Positions 1 through 9,466 of a stretch of DNA of 64,000 nucleotides are shown in pieces. The translations under genes and the position numbers were made by a program. Position 1 is the first letter of the stretch; the number at the start of each line of letters is the position of its first letter. Source of the DNA: an uncultured Kangiella sp. Its GTDB lineage: Bacteria > Pseudomonadota > Gammaproteobacteria > Enterobacterales > Kangiellaceae. The notes under the pieces are model-generated. The model made no database searches, was not told the origin of the DNA, and saw nothing but the letters and a program-made list of their open reading frames with translations. The stretch covers positions 1-64,000 of the forward strand of contig CATNCP010000006.1 in the NCBI GenBank assembly GCA_950096615.1. Direction: 5' to 3'.

Positions 1-105
1 TATTTTGAGATTTCTTTCTTGAAAAGATGAAGAAAAATCATGCTTAGCTTATGATTGTCAGCAAAGTTTCATCAGATGAACGGCTTGGTTTCAGGTAATA
101 ATTTC

Positions 106-1458
106 ATGCATATTCATATTTTAGGCATTTGCGGCACTTTCATGGGTGGGATTGCTTTGCTGGCTAAGCAGCAGGGGATTTCGGTCAGCGGTAGTGATCA
201 AAACGTATATCCACCCATGAGTACTCAGCTGGAAGAGCAGGGAATAACGCTGATTCAGGGCTTTGATCCGAAGCATATTCCAGAGCATACCGACTGTGTG
301 GTGGTGGGAAATGCGATGTCGCGTGGTAATCCGTCGGTGGAGTATGTGCTGGAACAAGGGCTGAACTATCGTTCGGGGCCACAGTGGTTGTCGGAGAATA
401 TTCTAAACGATAAGTGGGTGCTGGCGGCTTCGGGGACTCATGGCAAAACCACCACGGCGAGTATGACCGCTTGGATTTTGGAATATGCCAACCTTAACCC
501 GGGCTTTTTAATTGGCGGCATTCCTGAGAACTTTGGACTATCGGCACGCTTAACTGATTCGCCGTTTTTTGTGGTTGAGGCCGACGAGTACGATACGGCT
601 TTTTTCGATAAGCGATCTAAGTTTGTGCATTACCGTCCTCGAACTTTAATCATGAATAACCTTGAGTTTGATCATGCGGATATCTTTAAGGATATCGACG
701 CCATCAAAACCCAGTTTCACCACTTAATCAGAATCGTGCCGGGCAATGGTTTAGTCATTTACCCTGAAGATGAGCAGTATTTAAAAGACGTTGTGGAGAT
801 GGGCTTTTGGTCTGAGAAAGAGCTGATTGGCCCGGAAGAAGGGTGGCAGTTTAAGTTACTTCAAGAAGATGGCAGTCATTTCGAGGTCTTCTTTGCCGGA
901 GAAAAGCAGGGAGAGGTGAACTGGGAATTGATAGGTATGCACAATGTGGTTAATGCGTTGGCCTCCATCGCTGCGGCGCGTCATGCTGGCGTACCAGCGC
1001 ATCATTGTTGCGATGCTTTGTCTGAATTCCGTAATGTGAAACGTCGAATGGAGCTGAAGGGCGAAGCAGGCGGCGTGGCTGTATACGATGATTTTGCTCA
1101 TCACCCCACAGCGATACAAACTACCTTGACTGGATTCCGTAAAAAAGTCGGTGATAAAAAGATCATAGCGATTGTTGATTTGCGTTCAGCGACCATGCGC
1201 TCGGGGATTCATCAAAACACCCTGATACCGACGCTGGAAGAGGCAGACGAAGTGATCATTCACAAACCTGCTGAGTTTGACTGGCAGTTTCCCGAGCAAC
1301 AACTTGAAAAGCTACGAAGCGTCCAGATATTAAATGACGTCGAGACCATTCTGCATGCGGTTTCAAAGATGGTACAATCAGGTAACCAAATTCTAGTCAT
1401 GAGCAATGGCGGCTTTGGTGGAATCCATGGCAAGTTACTGGAGCTACTAGCTGAATGA
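106..1458 (+). CDS. mpl: UDP-N-acetylmuramate:L-alanyl-gamma-D-glutamyl-meso-diaminopimelate ligase (Mpl)
   Basis: Cytoplasmic ATP-dependent murein-recycling ligase that joins the recovered tripeptide to UDP-MurNAc. The N-terminus [13 protein letters not shown] is the Rossmann-type Mur ligase domain, and the [10 protein letters not shown]-loop and the [10 protein letters not shown] segment belong to the central ATP-binding domain. The ORF track opens at a TTG at 55, but the family starts at MHIHILG, so I place the start at ATG 106. That gives 450 aa, close to the usual length. The stop overlaps ubiX by 4 bases (ATGA), which indicates translational coupling and an operon start here. Family assignment is firm; the start rests on family alignment from memory. 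Confidence 0.95.
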   Translation: MHIHILGICGTFMGGIALLAKQQGISVSGSDQNVYPPMSTQLEEQGITLIQGFDPKHIPEHTDCVVVGNAMSRGNPSVEYVLEQGLNYRSGPQWLSENILNDKWVLAASGTHGKTTTASMTAWILEYANLNPGFLIGGIPENFGLSARLTDSPFFVVEADEYDTAFFDKRSKFVHYRPRTLIMNNLEFDHADIFKDIDAIKTQFHHLIRIVPGNGLVIYPEDEQYLKDVVEMGFWSEKELIGPEEGWQFKLLQEDGSHFEVFFAGEKQGEVNWELIGMHNVVNALASIAAARHAGVPAHHCCDALSEFRNVKRRMELKGEAGGVAVYDDFAHHPTAIQTTLTGFRKKVGDKKIIAIVDLRSATMRSGIHQNTLIPTLEEADEVIIHKPAEFDWQFPEQQLEKLRSVQILNDVETILHAVSKMVQSGNQILVMSNGGFGGIHGKLLELLAE

Positions 1459-2078
1459 GCACAACGAATCACTCTGCAATAACCTTGGCCATTACTGGCG
1501 CTTCTGGCGCGCCTTATGCGCTAAAGTTGTTGCAAGAATTGACCCAGCATTATCAAAAGGTTTACTTGATGTTATCCAGCGCTGCGCGAGTGGTATTAGC
1601 CACTGAATGCGGCGTACAGGTTAACAAGTCGCCCAGCGTCATTGAGCGTGAGCTTGCAGAGCAGCTATCCATTGATGCGGGAGCGATAGAGGCATTTTCC
1701 AGTGATAACTGGATGTCTCCTGTGGCAAGCGGTTCGAGCGCGCCAAAGCAAATGATCGTGTGTCCTTGCAGTACAGGGACCTTGAGCGCTATTGCTCATG
1801 GCGCTTCGGATAACTTGATCGAGCGCGCAGCTGATGTGGTGATGAAAGAGCGAGGGCAGTTGATCTTAGTGCCACGCGAAGCACCTTTTAATACGATCCA
1901 TTTAGAAAATATGACGCGCTTGTCACAGATGGGCGTAACCATCATGCCCGCATCACCGGGTTTTTATAATGAACCAAAGTCGATCGATGATTTAGTCGAC
2001 TTCATGGTGGCCCGTATTCTTGATCATCTTAATTTAGAGCATAGCCTGGGGCATCGTTGGGGCTATAGCGGTAATTAA
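1455..2078 (+). CDS. ubiX: Flavin prenyltransferase UbiX
   Basis: Makes prenylated FMN, the cofactor of the UbiD decarboxylase in ubiquinone synthesis. The N-terminal [13 protein letters not shown] is the FMN-binding loop, and [14 protein letters not shown] and [16 protein letters not shown] are typical of the UbiX/Pad1 family. At 207 aa it has the family length. Its ATG overlaps the mpl stop (ATGA), and yadG follows after a 29-base gap. An mpl-ubiX pairing is common in gammaproteobacteria, so the context agrees with the call. Confidence 0.95.
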   Translation: MSTTNHSAITLAITGASGAPYALKLLQELTQHYQKVYLMLSSAARVVLATECGVQVNKSPSVIERELAEQLSIDAGAIEAFSSDNWMSPVASGSSAPKQMIVCPCSTGTLSAIAHGASDNLIERAADVVMKERGQLILVPREAPFNTIHLENMTRLSQMGVTIMPASPGFYNEPKSIDDLVDFMVARILDHLNLEHSLGHRWGYSGN

Positions 2079-2107
2079 TTTACACATTTCATAACGAAGA
2101 GTTTCTA

Positions 2108-3043
2108 ATGACAAAAGCATTATCGATTAAAGACTTATGCAAAACCTATGATAATGGCACGCAAGCCTTAAAAGGCATCAACCTTGAAGTTGAGCAGGGC
2201 GATTTCTTCGCGCTGCTTGGGCCGAATGGTGCAGGTAAATCCACCGCCATCGGTATCATCAGTGCGCTCGTCAATAAGAGCGCAGGTAAAGTCGAAGTGT
2301 TCGGCCACGATATCGATACTGACCTAACCAATGCCAAGAAGCAGTTGGGGTTAGTGCCGCAAGAATTTAACTTCAATATGTTTGAAGGTGTTGAGCAGAT
2401 TATTGTTCAGCAAGCCGGTTATTACGGTATTTCGCGCAAAGAAGCGAAAAAGCGTGCGCAGCCCATACTTGAGCAACTGGGTTTGTGGGACAAGCGTAAT
2501 TCACAATCGCGAGAATTGTCTGGCGGTATGAAGCGTCGCCTAATGATTGCGCGTGGCCTGATCCATGAGCCTAAATTATTGATTCTTGATGAGCCGACGG
2601 CAGGCGTCGATATTGAGCTGCGTCGTTCGATGTGGGACTTCATGCAAGATCTAAATCGTGAAAAGAAAACCACGATTGTGCTAACCACGCACTATTTAGA
2701 AGAAGCCGAGAGCTTGTGCCGTAATATTGCCATTATTAATCATGGCGAAATTGCTGAGAATACCAGCATGAAAGGACTGCTAGCGAAGTTGGATATGGAA
2801 ACCTTCGTATTGGATACGACTGGTTTGCCTGAGAAAATGCCTGAGCTGAACGGCTACGAGGTTCGAGTTCGCGACGAAAGTACGCTCGAAGTTGATGTGC
2901 ATAAGGGCGCTGGCGTTAACGGCGTATTCCAAGAATTAAGCAAGCATGATATTACGGTCTTAAGCATGCGAAACAAAGCTAACCGTCTTGAGGAGTTATT
3001 TGTGCGTCTGGTTGAAAATCCACATGGAGGGCCGAAGTCATGA
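2108..3043 (+). CDS. yadG: ABC-2 type exporter, ATP-binding protein (YadG family)
   Basis: ATPase subunit of an ABC-2 exporter of unknown substrate. Walker A is GPNGAGKST, the signature is LSGGMKRR, Walker B is [12 protein letters not shown], followed by the switch histidine in TTHYLEEAE. The C-terminal 80 residues, ending [16 protein letters not shown], match YadG over the full length (311 aa against about 308). The stop overlaps the start of the permease by 4 bases, so the two are co-translated. A good SD (AACGAAGAG) precedes the ATG. Confidence 0.92.
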   Translation: MTKALSIKDLCKTYDNGTQALKGINLEVEQGDFFALLGPNGAGKSTAIGIISALVNKSAGKVEVFGHDIDTDLTNAKKQLGLVPQEFNFNMFEGVEQIIVQQAGYYGISRKEAKKRAQPILEQLGLWDKRNSQSRELSGGMKRRLMIARGLIHEPKLLILDEPTAGVDIELRRSMWDFMQDLNREKKTTIVLTTHYLEEAESLCRNIAIINHGEIAENTSMKGLLAKLDMETFVLDTTGLPEKMPELNGYEVRVRDESTLEVDVHKGAGVNGVFQELSKHDITVLSMRNKANRLEELFVRLVENPHGGPKS

Positions 3044-3801
3044 ATTTAGTCGCTTTCCAAACCATTGTTGTTAAAGAGATTACTCGTTGGACTCGTATCT
3101 GGTCGCAGACCTTATTACCACCAGCGATTACCATGACCTTATACTTCGTGATATTTGGTAACTTAATTGGCTCAAGAGTGGGCGAGATGGATGGCTTCGG
3201 CTATATGGAGTACATCGTGCCGGGCTTGATCATGATGTCGGTCATTACGAACTCGTACGGTAACGTGGTGTCGTCGTTCTTTAGCTCCAAGTATCAGCGC
3301 TCGATTGAAGAAATGATGGTCTCGCCCGTATCGAACTGGGTCATTCTGGCTGGTTATGTTGGCGGTGGTGTCCTGCGTGGCTTGTTCACTGGCTTAATTG
3401 TCACCATTGTCGCTTCGTTCTTTGTCGATTTGCAGATTCACAACTTCTGGGTTGTGATTAGTGTGGTGCTATTGACCTCTATCTTGTTTGCAATTGGCGG
3501 TTTAATTAACGCGGTATTCGCCAAGAAGTTTGATGATGTGGCCATCGTGCCGACTTTCATTCTAACGCCACTGACGTATTTAGGTGGTGTGTTCTATTCG
3601 ATTAGTTTATTGCCTGAATTCTGGCAGGGTGTCTCAAAGCTAAACCCTATCATTTATATGGTCAATGCTTTCCGTTACGGTTTCTTAGGTAAGTCTGACA
3701 TTCAGATTGGTATCGCTTTCGCTATTATTCTCGTGTTTATTGCGATACTGACTAGCTTCGCCATGTACTTACTAAACAGAGGTATAGGCTTGCGTGCCTA
3801 A
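3040..3801 (+). CDS. yadH: ABC-2 type exporter, permease (YadH family)
   Basis: Integral membrane partner of the upstream ATPase. The 253-aa product has six hydrophobic segments, and the EEMMVSPVSNW cytoplasmic motif and LTYLGGVFYSI near the C-terminus are typical of ABC-2 permeases (YadH is about 256 aa). It overlaps yadG by 4 bases upstream and the LON-domain gene by 8 bases downstream. The exported substrate cannot be inferred from sequence. Confidence 0.92.
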   Translation: MNLVAFQTIVVKEITRWTRIWSQTLLPPAITMTLYFVIFGNLIGSRVGEMDGFGYMEYIVPGLIMMSVITNSYGNVVSSFFSSKYQRSIEEMMVSPVSNWVILAGYVGGGVLRGLFTGLIVTIVASFFVDLQIHNFWVVISVVLLTSILFAIGGLINAVFAKKFDDVAIVPTFILTPLTYLGGVFYSISLLPEFWQGVSKLNPIIYMVNAFRYGFLGKSDIQIGIAFAIILVFIAILTSFAMYLLNRGIGLRA

Positions 3802-4399
3802 TACCGAGAATACAGGAAGCGACAACCAAGTCCTTCCAGTTTTTCCGCTTCAGCGGGTCGTCTTTCCGGATAGCGTGCTGCGATTACAAATTTTCGAGCA
3901 ACGCTATCTGGATATGATTGCTCGACAGCTTTCCAGCAATCAAGGCTTTGCTACTTGCCTGATTAAAAAGGGCAATGAGACTGGCATTCCCGCGACGCCA
4001 TTTACCTACGGCACCTATGTCGAGATTGTCGATTTTGATCAGCGTGAAGATGGAATCTTGCTGATCACCTGTCTTGGTCGTCAGCGTATCAAGATTAACT
4101 CCAGTTCAGCATTGCCTGACAATCTGATCAGCGCCAATGTCTCTTTCCTCGATAATTTGCCACAAGAATTGATCAGTGAGCAGCAACATGAGCTGATCAA
4201 CTTATTGACTGATTTAGGCAAACACCCTCAAGTAGAAATTTTAGATGCGCCTGAGCGCTGGCAACACATGGACTTTATTGTAGAGCGGCTTACCGAGTTC
4301 TTGCCAGTATCCGAGCCACAGAAACAGGCTATCTTAGAAGAGAGCTTGTTGGAAACCCGAATAGCTATGCTGTATCAGATGCTCGCGTGGTTGAAGTAG
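3794..4399 (+). CDS. LON substrate-binding domain protein
   Basis: A 201-aa stand-alone LON N-terminal domain without the AAA or protease domains. The characteristic VFPLQRVVFPDSVLRLQIFEQRYLDM leads, followed by a beta-rich segment (GTYVEIVDF, GILLITCLGRQRIKI). Such proteins bind substrates or other proteins, but their roles are mostly unknown. The GTG start at 3794 lies inside the 3' end of yadH (8-base overlap), making this the last gene of the mpl-ubiX-yadGH run. No plus-strand terminator is obvious just after it. Confidence 0.85.
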   Translation: MPNTENTGSDNQVLPVFPLQRVVFPDSVLRLQIFEQRYLDMIARQLSSNQGFATCLIKKGNETGIPATPFTYGTYVEIVDFDQREDGILLITCLGRQRIKINSSSALPDNLISANVSFLDNLPQELISEQQHELINLLTDLGKHPQVEILDAPERWQHMDFIVERLTEFLPVSEPQKQAILEESLLETRIAMLYQMLAWLK

Positions 4400-4471
4400 C
4401 TTAAGGTCGTCGTTTTAGAAAGTCGTGTTAGTGGTGCTCGTCGAGGGCCGACAGGGAAATTTTCTTGATGC

Positions 4472-4498
4472 AAAAAAAGAGCCCACCAGGTGGTGGGC
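4472..4498 (-). terminator. Rho-independent terminator (minus strand)
   Basis: Perfect 8-bp stem GCCCACCA/TGGTGGGC (4481-4498) followed on the minus strand by CT and then seven Ts. There is no T-run on the plus side, so it works in the minus direction. Confidence 0.75.
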
Positions 4499-4601
4499 TA
4501 ATGGCTTGCGCATTGATAAACTTAATTTTCCAAATTAACTTGTCTGAGTGTAGGGAAGACAATGATGCTCAAACATGGGTATAGATTAACTGTATTAATT
4601 C
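4472..4601 (-). ncRNA. Putative small RNA with its own promoter and terminator
   Basis: Read on the minus strand, a TTAACA / TATAGA pair spaced 16 (4608-4635) is followed about 120 bases later by a perfect hairpin and seven Us (4472-4498). Nothing longer than a 13-codon ORF lies between. The interval also contains a TTAATTT/AAATTAA inverted repeat. The terminator has its U-tract only on the minus side, so it cannot serve the plus-strand LON gene, and fabV already has its own terminator upstream of it. The promoter match is imperfect, so this is a hypothesis. Confidence 0.4.
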
Positions 4602-4607
4602 ATTTTT

Positions 4608-4635
4608 TCTATACCGTACAATGTAATAATGTTAA
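4608..4635 (-). promoter_or_regulatory. Putative sigma70 promoter for the small RNA
   Basis: On the minus strand: -35 TTAACA (4630-4635, five of six consensus), 16-base spacer, -10 TATAGA (4608-4613, four of six). The predicted start is near 4601. It rests on pattern matching alone. Confidence 0.4.
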
Positions 4636-4814
4636 CTAATCCACGTTTAGAAGTGATTGTTTTTCAAGGGAATGTAAATTTTTCTGACAGGTTATGCAGT
4701 GGTGACTTAGCCCTGAAACCACATCTGCATTAAAGAGTATTTGATAAGAATTTTTAATGCAAATTTGAGTCGTTTGTTGAGTGTTCAAGCTCAACTTGTA
4801 AAGAACAGGCAATA

Positions 4815-4840
4815 AAAAGGCACCTTCAAAGGTGCCTTTT
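4815..4840 (-). terminator. Bidirectional terminator downstream of fabV
   Basis: Long GC-cored hairpin AAAAGGCACCTT/AAGGTGCCTTTT, 25 bases past the fabV stop. It has T-runs on both strands. Confidence 0.8.
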
Positions 4841-4864
4841 ATGTACTGCTATCGATGTTGCGAA

Positions 4865-6040
4865 TTAGACGATAGGGCTGGTGTCTTTATCGTAATCCAC
4901 GCTATCAACTTCAAAGCCAAACAGCTTGAAGAACTCATGCTGATAACCTTTGTAGTCTGAAATCTCGTCAATATTCTCAGTAGACGCAATCTCCCATAGA
5001 CGCTCCACTTCTTCCTGAATCTTGTCGTCTAATTCTTTTAAGTCGACACGGAAGCGACGAGTATCATCATAAACAGCATCATCGCCAAACATTTGATCAG
5101 CGATAAGCTCACGAATTTGTTCGATTGGTCCTTCGTGGACACCATTTTCCTTCATGACCTTGTAGAGTAATGAAATATAGAGTGGCATCACAGGAATCGC
5201 CGAGCTGGCTTGAGTCACCACAGCTTTCAATACTGAAACGTTAGCAGTGCCGTTGTATTTCTCTTGAAGTTTTTCATGAATCGCATGAGAAGCACGATCC
5301 AGGTCTTCTTTAGCTTTACCAATCGTCGCATGGCCGTAAATAGGCCAAGTTAGCTTTTTACCGATATAAGTGTAAGCCGTTGTTTTAACGCCTTCAGCCA
5401 ATACGCCAGCTTCGTCTAGAGCTTTCATCCAAAGCTCCCAGTCTTCGCCGCCCATAACTTTAATGGTGTTCTGAATATCTTCTTCAGTTGCCGGATCGAT
5501 AGAAATATCGTGAACCAAACCTTTATCGGTATTCAACGTTTTCTCAGTTACCGCTTCACCGATAGGCTTCAACACCGACTTATAAACGTCGCCAGAATCA
5601 GGATCTTGGCGGCGCGGAGAGGCCAACGAATAAACCACTAGGTCAATCTTGCCCATCTCTTCTTTAATGATTTTAATCGCGTCTTCTTTCGCTTGGTGCG
5701 AGAACGCATCGCCATTAATTGACTTGTTCCAAAGTCCCGCTTCATCAGCCGCAAGCTCAAAACCACGGTTGTTATACCAGCCCGCCGTTCCTGTCTTCTT
5801 CTCTGACGCTTCTTTCTCGAAGAATAAGCCCAGTGTTTTAGCACCATAGCCAAAGGCTGACACAATACGTGACGCCAAGCCGTAACCGGTTGAAGAGCCA
5901 ATCACCAACACATTCTTCGGCCCTTCGCCTGTTGGCTTATTATTCTTAATGTATTCAATCTGCTCATTGACGTGAGCGATACAACCCTGAGGATGCGCCG
6001 TGGTACAAACGAAACCACGTACTTTCGGCTTAATAATCAT
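4865..6040 (-). CDS. fabV: Trans-2-enoyl-CoA/ACP reductase FabV
   Basis: NADH-dependent enoyl reductase catalysing the last step of the fatty acid elongation cycle. It belongs to the large FabV class, which is insensitive to triclosan. The N-terminal MIIKPKVRGFVCTTAHPQGC, the nucleotide-binding VLVIGSSTGYGLASR, VYSLASPRR and the Y-x8-K type active site around TYIGKKLTWPIYGHATIGKAK are all present. The 391-aa length fits (about 400). It is a single gene with a terminator behind it. GGAG stands about 10 bases before the ATG. Confidence 0.95.
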   Translation of the reverse strand: MIIKPKVRGFVCTTAHPQGCIAHVNEQIEYIKNNKPTGEGPKNVLVIGSSTGYGLASRIVSAFGYGAKTLGLFFEKEASEKKTGTAGWYNNRGFELAADEAGLWNKSINGDAFSHQAKEDAIKIIKEEMGKIDLVVYSLASPRRQDPDSGDVYKSVLKPIGEAVTEKTLNTDKGLVHDISIDPATEEDIQNTIKVMGGEDWELWMKALDEAGVLAEGVKTTAYTYIGKKLTWPIYGHATIGKAKEDLDRASHAIHEKLQEKYNGTANVSVLKAVVTQASSAIPVMPLYISLLYKVMKENGVHEGPIEQIRELIADQMFGDDAVYDDTRRFRVDLKELDDKIQEEVERLWEIASTENIDEISDYKGYQHEFFKLFGFEVDSVDYDKDTSPIV

Positions 6041-6223
6041 AAAAATACAACTCCAGATAAAAATATGGCGCTATTGTAACGTTTTTTTAGGGCAAAGGGG
6101 TACTACCAGATAACGCACCAATAATTTGAAACAATCGTGTTTTTTAGGGATTTAGAAATAAGGATAGCGAGAGAAGTGTTAAGCTGGGGGTGAATTCTTG
6201 TGAATATTGATGTGGAGTGCTTA

Positions 6224-6574
6224 ATGAATTGGTTGGAAATGACGGAGTCTGAGGTATTGGCGATTGCAGAACCGATTATGGATAACTTAATGCAAGCTTC
6301 GACAGATATTGATTACGAGCGCCATGTCCGCGACTTTAGCGACAATATGAAGCGCATCGTGACGGAAGAAAATTTTGAACAGCAGTGTAAAAGCTATCAA
6401 AAGGTTTTAGGCTATTTTGCAGACAGAGAACTGATGGGCGTTGTTCGAAAAGCAACGGATGCACGCCTATATTGGAAGCAGTGGTACACGATATCGGGCA
6501 ATGAATATTTGGCTTTTCTGCACTTAATGGTTCAGGATGGCGATATCAAAGTGGTCAATGTTTCCGTGTCCTAG
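6224..6574 (+). CDS. Conserved small protein of unknown function
   Basis: A 116-aa soluble protein, acidic and helical at the N-terminus with a beta-strand-like C-terminus (YLAFLHLMVQDGDIKVVNVSV). The shape would suit an NTF2/SnoaL-like fold, but I do not recognise a family. The ORF track starts at GTG 6200, with a GGGGGTGA stretch ahead. ATG 6224 has GGAG six bases upstream, so I prefer it, while 6200 remains possible. It stands alone between fabV (divergent) and a strong terminator. Confidence 0.65.
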   Translation: MNWLEMTESEVLAIAEPIMDNLMQASTDIDYERHVRDFSDNMKRIVTEENFEQQCKSYQKVLGYFADRELMGVVRKATDARLYWKQWYTISGNEYLAFLHLMVQDGDIKVVNVSVS

Positions 6575-6593
6575 AATTGTGTTGTGAATAAAG

Positions 6594-6617
6594 AAAGAGG
6601 GCGAGGCCCTCTTTTTT
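6594..6617. terminator. Bidirectional terminator
   Basis: Stem AAAGAGGGC/GCCCTCTTT with a 3-base loop (GAG) and a T-run on the plus strand. It lies between two convergent genes and serves both. Confidence 0.85.
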
Positions 6618-6636
6618 GTAGCGGTAAGAAGTGTGT

Positions 6637-7359
6637 CTAGTTCCAGCCAGCAAATCTAAAGCCACCAACACCATTAGCGATGAAAGCCGCGGTATAAGTA
6701 TTGCTGTCGAGCCAGCTAACCTTGAACTTAGCGTAGATTTTAACCTGAGGCTGAGCGTTATCCTTGGTACCAAGGTTTGATGGTGCTGTGACTTCAGCGT
6801 GCGCATCGAGTCTGAATGAAAAACCAACATGGACTTTAACGACGTTAAAGTGAACTGCTGGCAGGTAGTGGCCATTTGCAATATCAGGCTTTGATGGGGT
6901 GGCGTAATAAGTACCTTCTAAACGCGATGTGGTATCGACTAGAATCCAGTCTTTAATAATCGAGTCATGTACATAAAAGCGTACATCCGCACTCTTACCT
7001 TCGCGAGCTTTCTGGTAATCCAAAGGATCCGTGCCTTTGATGATAATTGAGGTGGTAGTGTCTTTGGTATTGCTTACAGCTTTATTATCTTTAATAAAGT
7101 CCCAAGCAAACTTAGTGACTTCCAACGCCGTTTTGGCAGGGTCAGATTTACCTTCTTGAAGCGTATGTATCTCTTTAGCTTCTGGAGTAACCCATTGCTC
7201 GTTTACTAGCTGTGTCTTTAAACCTTTCTCAAAGTCGCCATCTTCTGGGACATCAAGCACTTCATATTCACGAGTTAAGAGAGTTTGACCATTGGTCACA
7301 TCTTCTAATACGGCAACTAATTTTTGCCCTTTATATATAGTATTTTCTGGCTGATTCAT
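6637..7359 (-). CDS. Hypothetical soluble protein (240 aa)
   Basis: I do not recognise the family. The protein has no signal peptide or membrane segment. The C-terminal third is rich in alternating hydrophobic/polar residues and aromatic residues (FNVVKVHVGFSF, QVKIYAKFKVSW, GGFRFAGWN), which suggests a beta-sandwich. The start is well supported: AAGGAG lies 8 bases before ATG 7359. It is divergent from the DUF3592-type membrane protein and convergent with the 116-aa gene, so it is probably monocistronic. Confidence 0.7.
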   Translation of the reverse strand: MNQPENTIYKGQKLVAVLEDVTNGQTLLTREYEVLDVPEDGDFEKGLKTQLVNEQWVTPEAKEIHTLQEGKSDPAKTALEVTKFAWDFIKDNKAVSNTKDTTTSIIIKGTDPLDYQKAREGKSADVRFYVHDSIIKDWILVDTTSRLEGTYYATPSKPDIANGHYLPAVHFNVVKVHVGFSFRLDAHAEVTAPSNLGTKDNAQPQVKIYAKFKVSWLDSNTYTAAFIANGVGGFRFAGWN

Positions 7360-7553
7360 ATTTCTGCTCCTTCAGTTGGTGGGTTGTAGTTTATGAGTAA
7401 GCTACTCTTATATTTATACGCCGAGAGCCTTATGTTGCCTATCGCCCTTATGGGTTAACCCTTTCAGAGCATTAAATTTACGTTCGCTAAGATATTGTTT
7501 TAACTCACCAAATTCTGATACTTTAGTCCTAGTTCATATTAAGAGTCGTGATA

Positions 7554-9269
7554 ATGAAGAAAGGAACAGGCTGTTTAACGGTTTTTGGAGGCATATTCTT
7601 TATTGCCGGTCTGGCAATATTTATTTGGGGAGTGATTGCCAGCGTTAACGTCTGGCGAGCCCAAGACTGGTCTATGGTCGATGCCGAAATGGTCAACTTG
7701 GAGCAAGTTTCTTCTACCGACGACGGCAGCACGACCTATGGCGTAAAAGGCTCCTATCGATACCACTTTAATGGCAACGACTACCAATCGAACCAAGTGA
7801 CCTTTTATTCTGGCACTGACAATATCGGCGACTATCAGCAGCAACTCTATCGGAACCTACAGCGTGCAAGCAACCTGCAGAGACTCAAAGCCTACGTAAA
7901 CCCAGAAAGCCCACAGGAAAGCGTACTGGATCGAACCATGCGCTGGGGAATGCTGGGCTTTTACTCAATCTTCCTACTAGTGTTCGGCGGTGTTGGCCTA
8001 GGGATCATGTTGTGGGGACGCTGGGGAGCGAAGCGACTCGCTGAAAAAGAAGTTTTACAGGAAGCGCATAGCGAAGAACCTTGGTTATGGCGCAAAGAGT
8101 GGCAGGGCAATGACTTCAAGTGCCAAACCAAAAGTGCATTTAAAGTCATGCTCGGCTTCGCCATTATTTGGAATCTGATTTCTCTACCGGGCACCATCGG
8201 AGTCCTTCACGAAGGGAATTATTTTAAGGAGCCCTTGCAGCTTTTGGTGTTCTTATTCCCTTTAGTTGGTTTAGGAATGATTGTCATGACCGTGATTTAT
8301 TACCGCCGGGAAAAAGCGTTTGGCGACTCAAAGCTGGTGTTGGAGCAAACGCCTTTGGTCATCGGCGGACGTAATTCAGGAAAAATTATTATCAATGGCG
8401 AGCTCAAAGAGCGGGAAGTGATGCTAACCCTAAGTTGCCAGAAAGTAACGCGTCGTCGTAGCGGCAAAGAAACCAGAACCACGACTAAGATTTTATGGCA
8501 GGACGATCAAAGGCTTTCGGTACAGCAGCATCAGTCACAACAGTTTGCCGTAGATTTTGAAGTGAAGATTCCAGAAGGGTGGCCAGAGTCGAGCGATTCA
8601 GATGTTAATAATAGAATTGAGTGGATTCTAAAGGTTGAGCAAAAGCAAAAAGGGCCAGATTTACAGCTCATGTTTGAACTGCCAGCGTTTGTCGTTGCTC
8701 ACAGGGTAGAGGTTGAGCCGCCACAAGAAGATTTATTTAGTGAGCAAGGTTCCGACGAAACAGCACCTTCCAAAGGCGGTGACTGGCGATACCTTGATGT
8801 TATTGAGTCTTTTTCTAATTATGGAAAAGAGTATTATTTCAGGCCATTCCGACATAAAACACTGGGGATTTCGACATTAATTTTTGGTCTGGTGTTTTTC
8901 TCTATTGGGCTAGGTATCTTCATCGCTGATACCAGTTACCTTTTCCTAATAACCTTTGGCGCAGTGGGACTTTTACTATTTTTCATTGGACTGCATGTAT
9001 TGCTCTTTAAAAGTAAAGTTGCCGTAAGTTCAGGAGTGCTAATCTGCAGAAAAGGGGCGCTACTCAATAAAACCTATCGCTTCAATAAAAGCGACATATC
9101 GAAAATTACACGTGCTAGTAACATGAGTTCAGGCGATAAGCAGTATTACCATATTGCTGTGAACACTAAAGATGGCCGCAAGGAAACTATAGCAAAGTAC
9201 CTTCTTAACTCGAATGACGTGGATGACTTTATTCATCAACTAAATACTGAGTTGGGAAGTTACTCATAG
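7554..9269 (+). CDS. DUF3592-type membrane protein
   Basis: Inner-membrane protein of unknown function, 571 aa. A DUF3592-like module occupies the first 160 residues: a transmembrane helix, an extracytoplasmic beta-rich part (YRYHFNGNDYQSNQVTF, LKAYVNPESPQESVL) and a second helix. A central helix pair, a soluble domain and a second helix pair near 440-490 follow, and the protein ends in a short cytoplasmic beta domain resembling a bacterial PH module. GTG 7548 is also possible, but ATG 7554 sits 8 bases behind AAGAG. The next gene is a lipoprotein, and a functional link is unproven. Confidence 0.75.
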   Translation: MKKGTGCLTVFGGIFFIAGLAIFIWGVIASVNVWRAQDWSMVDAEMVNLEQVSSTDDGSTTYGVKGSYRYHFNGNDYQSNQVTFYSGTDNIGDYQQQLYRNLQRASNLQRLKAYVNPESPQESVLDRTMRWGMLGFYSIFLLVFGGVGLGIMLWGRWGAKRLAEKEVLQEAHSEEPWLWRKEWQGNDFKCQTKSAFKVMLGFAIIWNLISLPGTIGVLHEGNYFKEPLQLLVFLFPLVGLGMIVMTVIYYRREKAFGDSKLVLEQTPLVIGGRNSGKIIINGELKEREVMLTLSCQKVTRRRSGKETRTTTKILWQDDQRLSVQQHQSQQFAVDFEVKIPEGWPESSDSDVNNRIEWILKVEQKQKGPDLQLMFELPAFVVAHRVEVEPPQEDLFSEQGSDETAPSKGGDWRYLDVIESFSNYGKEYYFRPFRHKTLGISTLIFGLVFFSIGLGIFIADTSYLFLITFGAVGLLLFFIGLHVLLFKSKVAVSSGVLICRKGALLNKTYRFNKSDISKITRASNMSSGDKQYYHIAVNTKDGRKETIAKYLLNSNDVDDFIHQLNTELGSYS

Positions 9270-9466
9270 GCTAAGCATTGTTAGGAGATTACCGCTTTGG
9301 TTAGGTCCATAAAGAGTTGTATACGTTTACATGTTTCTATTAAAAATTGATATTAATCAGTGGGATATCTATACTTCATTCTGGCTTGCCTAAGACGATG
9401 ACTAAAGATTTCGTCTTAACATTAATAAAACCATTAAAACTTAATAAATTATAATTCGGGGAATTT

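Larger units (their letters stand above)
4400..4864. other. Intergenic region between the LON-domain gene and fabV
   Basis: No ORF of note lies in these 465 bases. They hold a minus-strand promoter-like pair with a terminator (listed as a putative small RNA), the fabV terminator, and two unassigned inverted repeats: GCATTAAA with its complement (4727-4734 and 4753-4760) and GTTGAG with CTCAAC (4776-4781 and 4790-4795). The latter two have no U-tract, so they could be RNA structure or protein sites. Confidence 0.5.

Noticed and set aside
7452-7461. GGGTTAACCC palindrome in the divergent region before the DUF3592-type gene
   Set aside because: A single short palindrome with no repeat or known regulator; not enough to call a site.
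9450-9455. TATAAT just before the lipoprotein gene
   Set aside because: No -35 at a proper distance, and the start would fall within the SD of ATG 9467.
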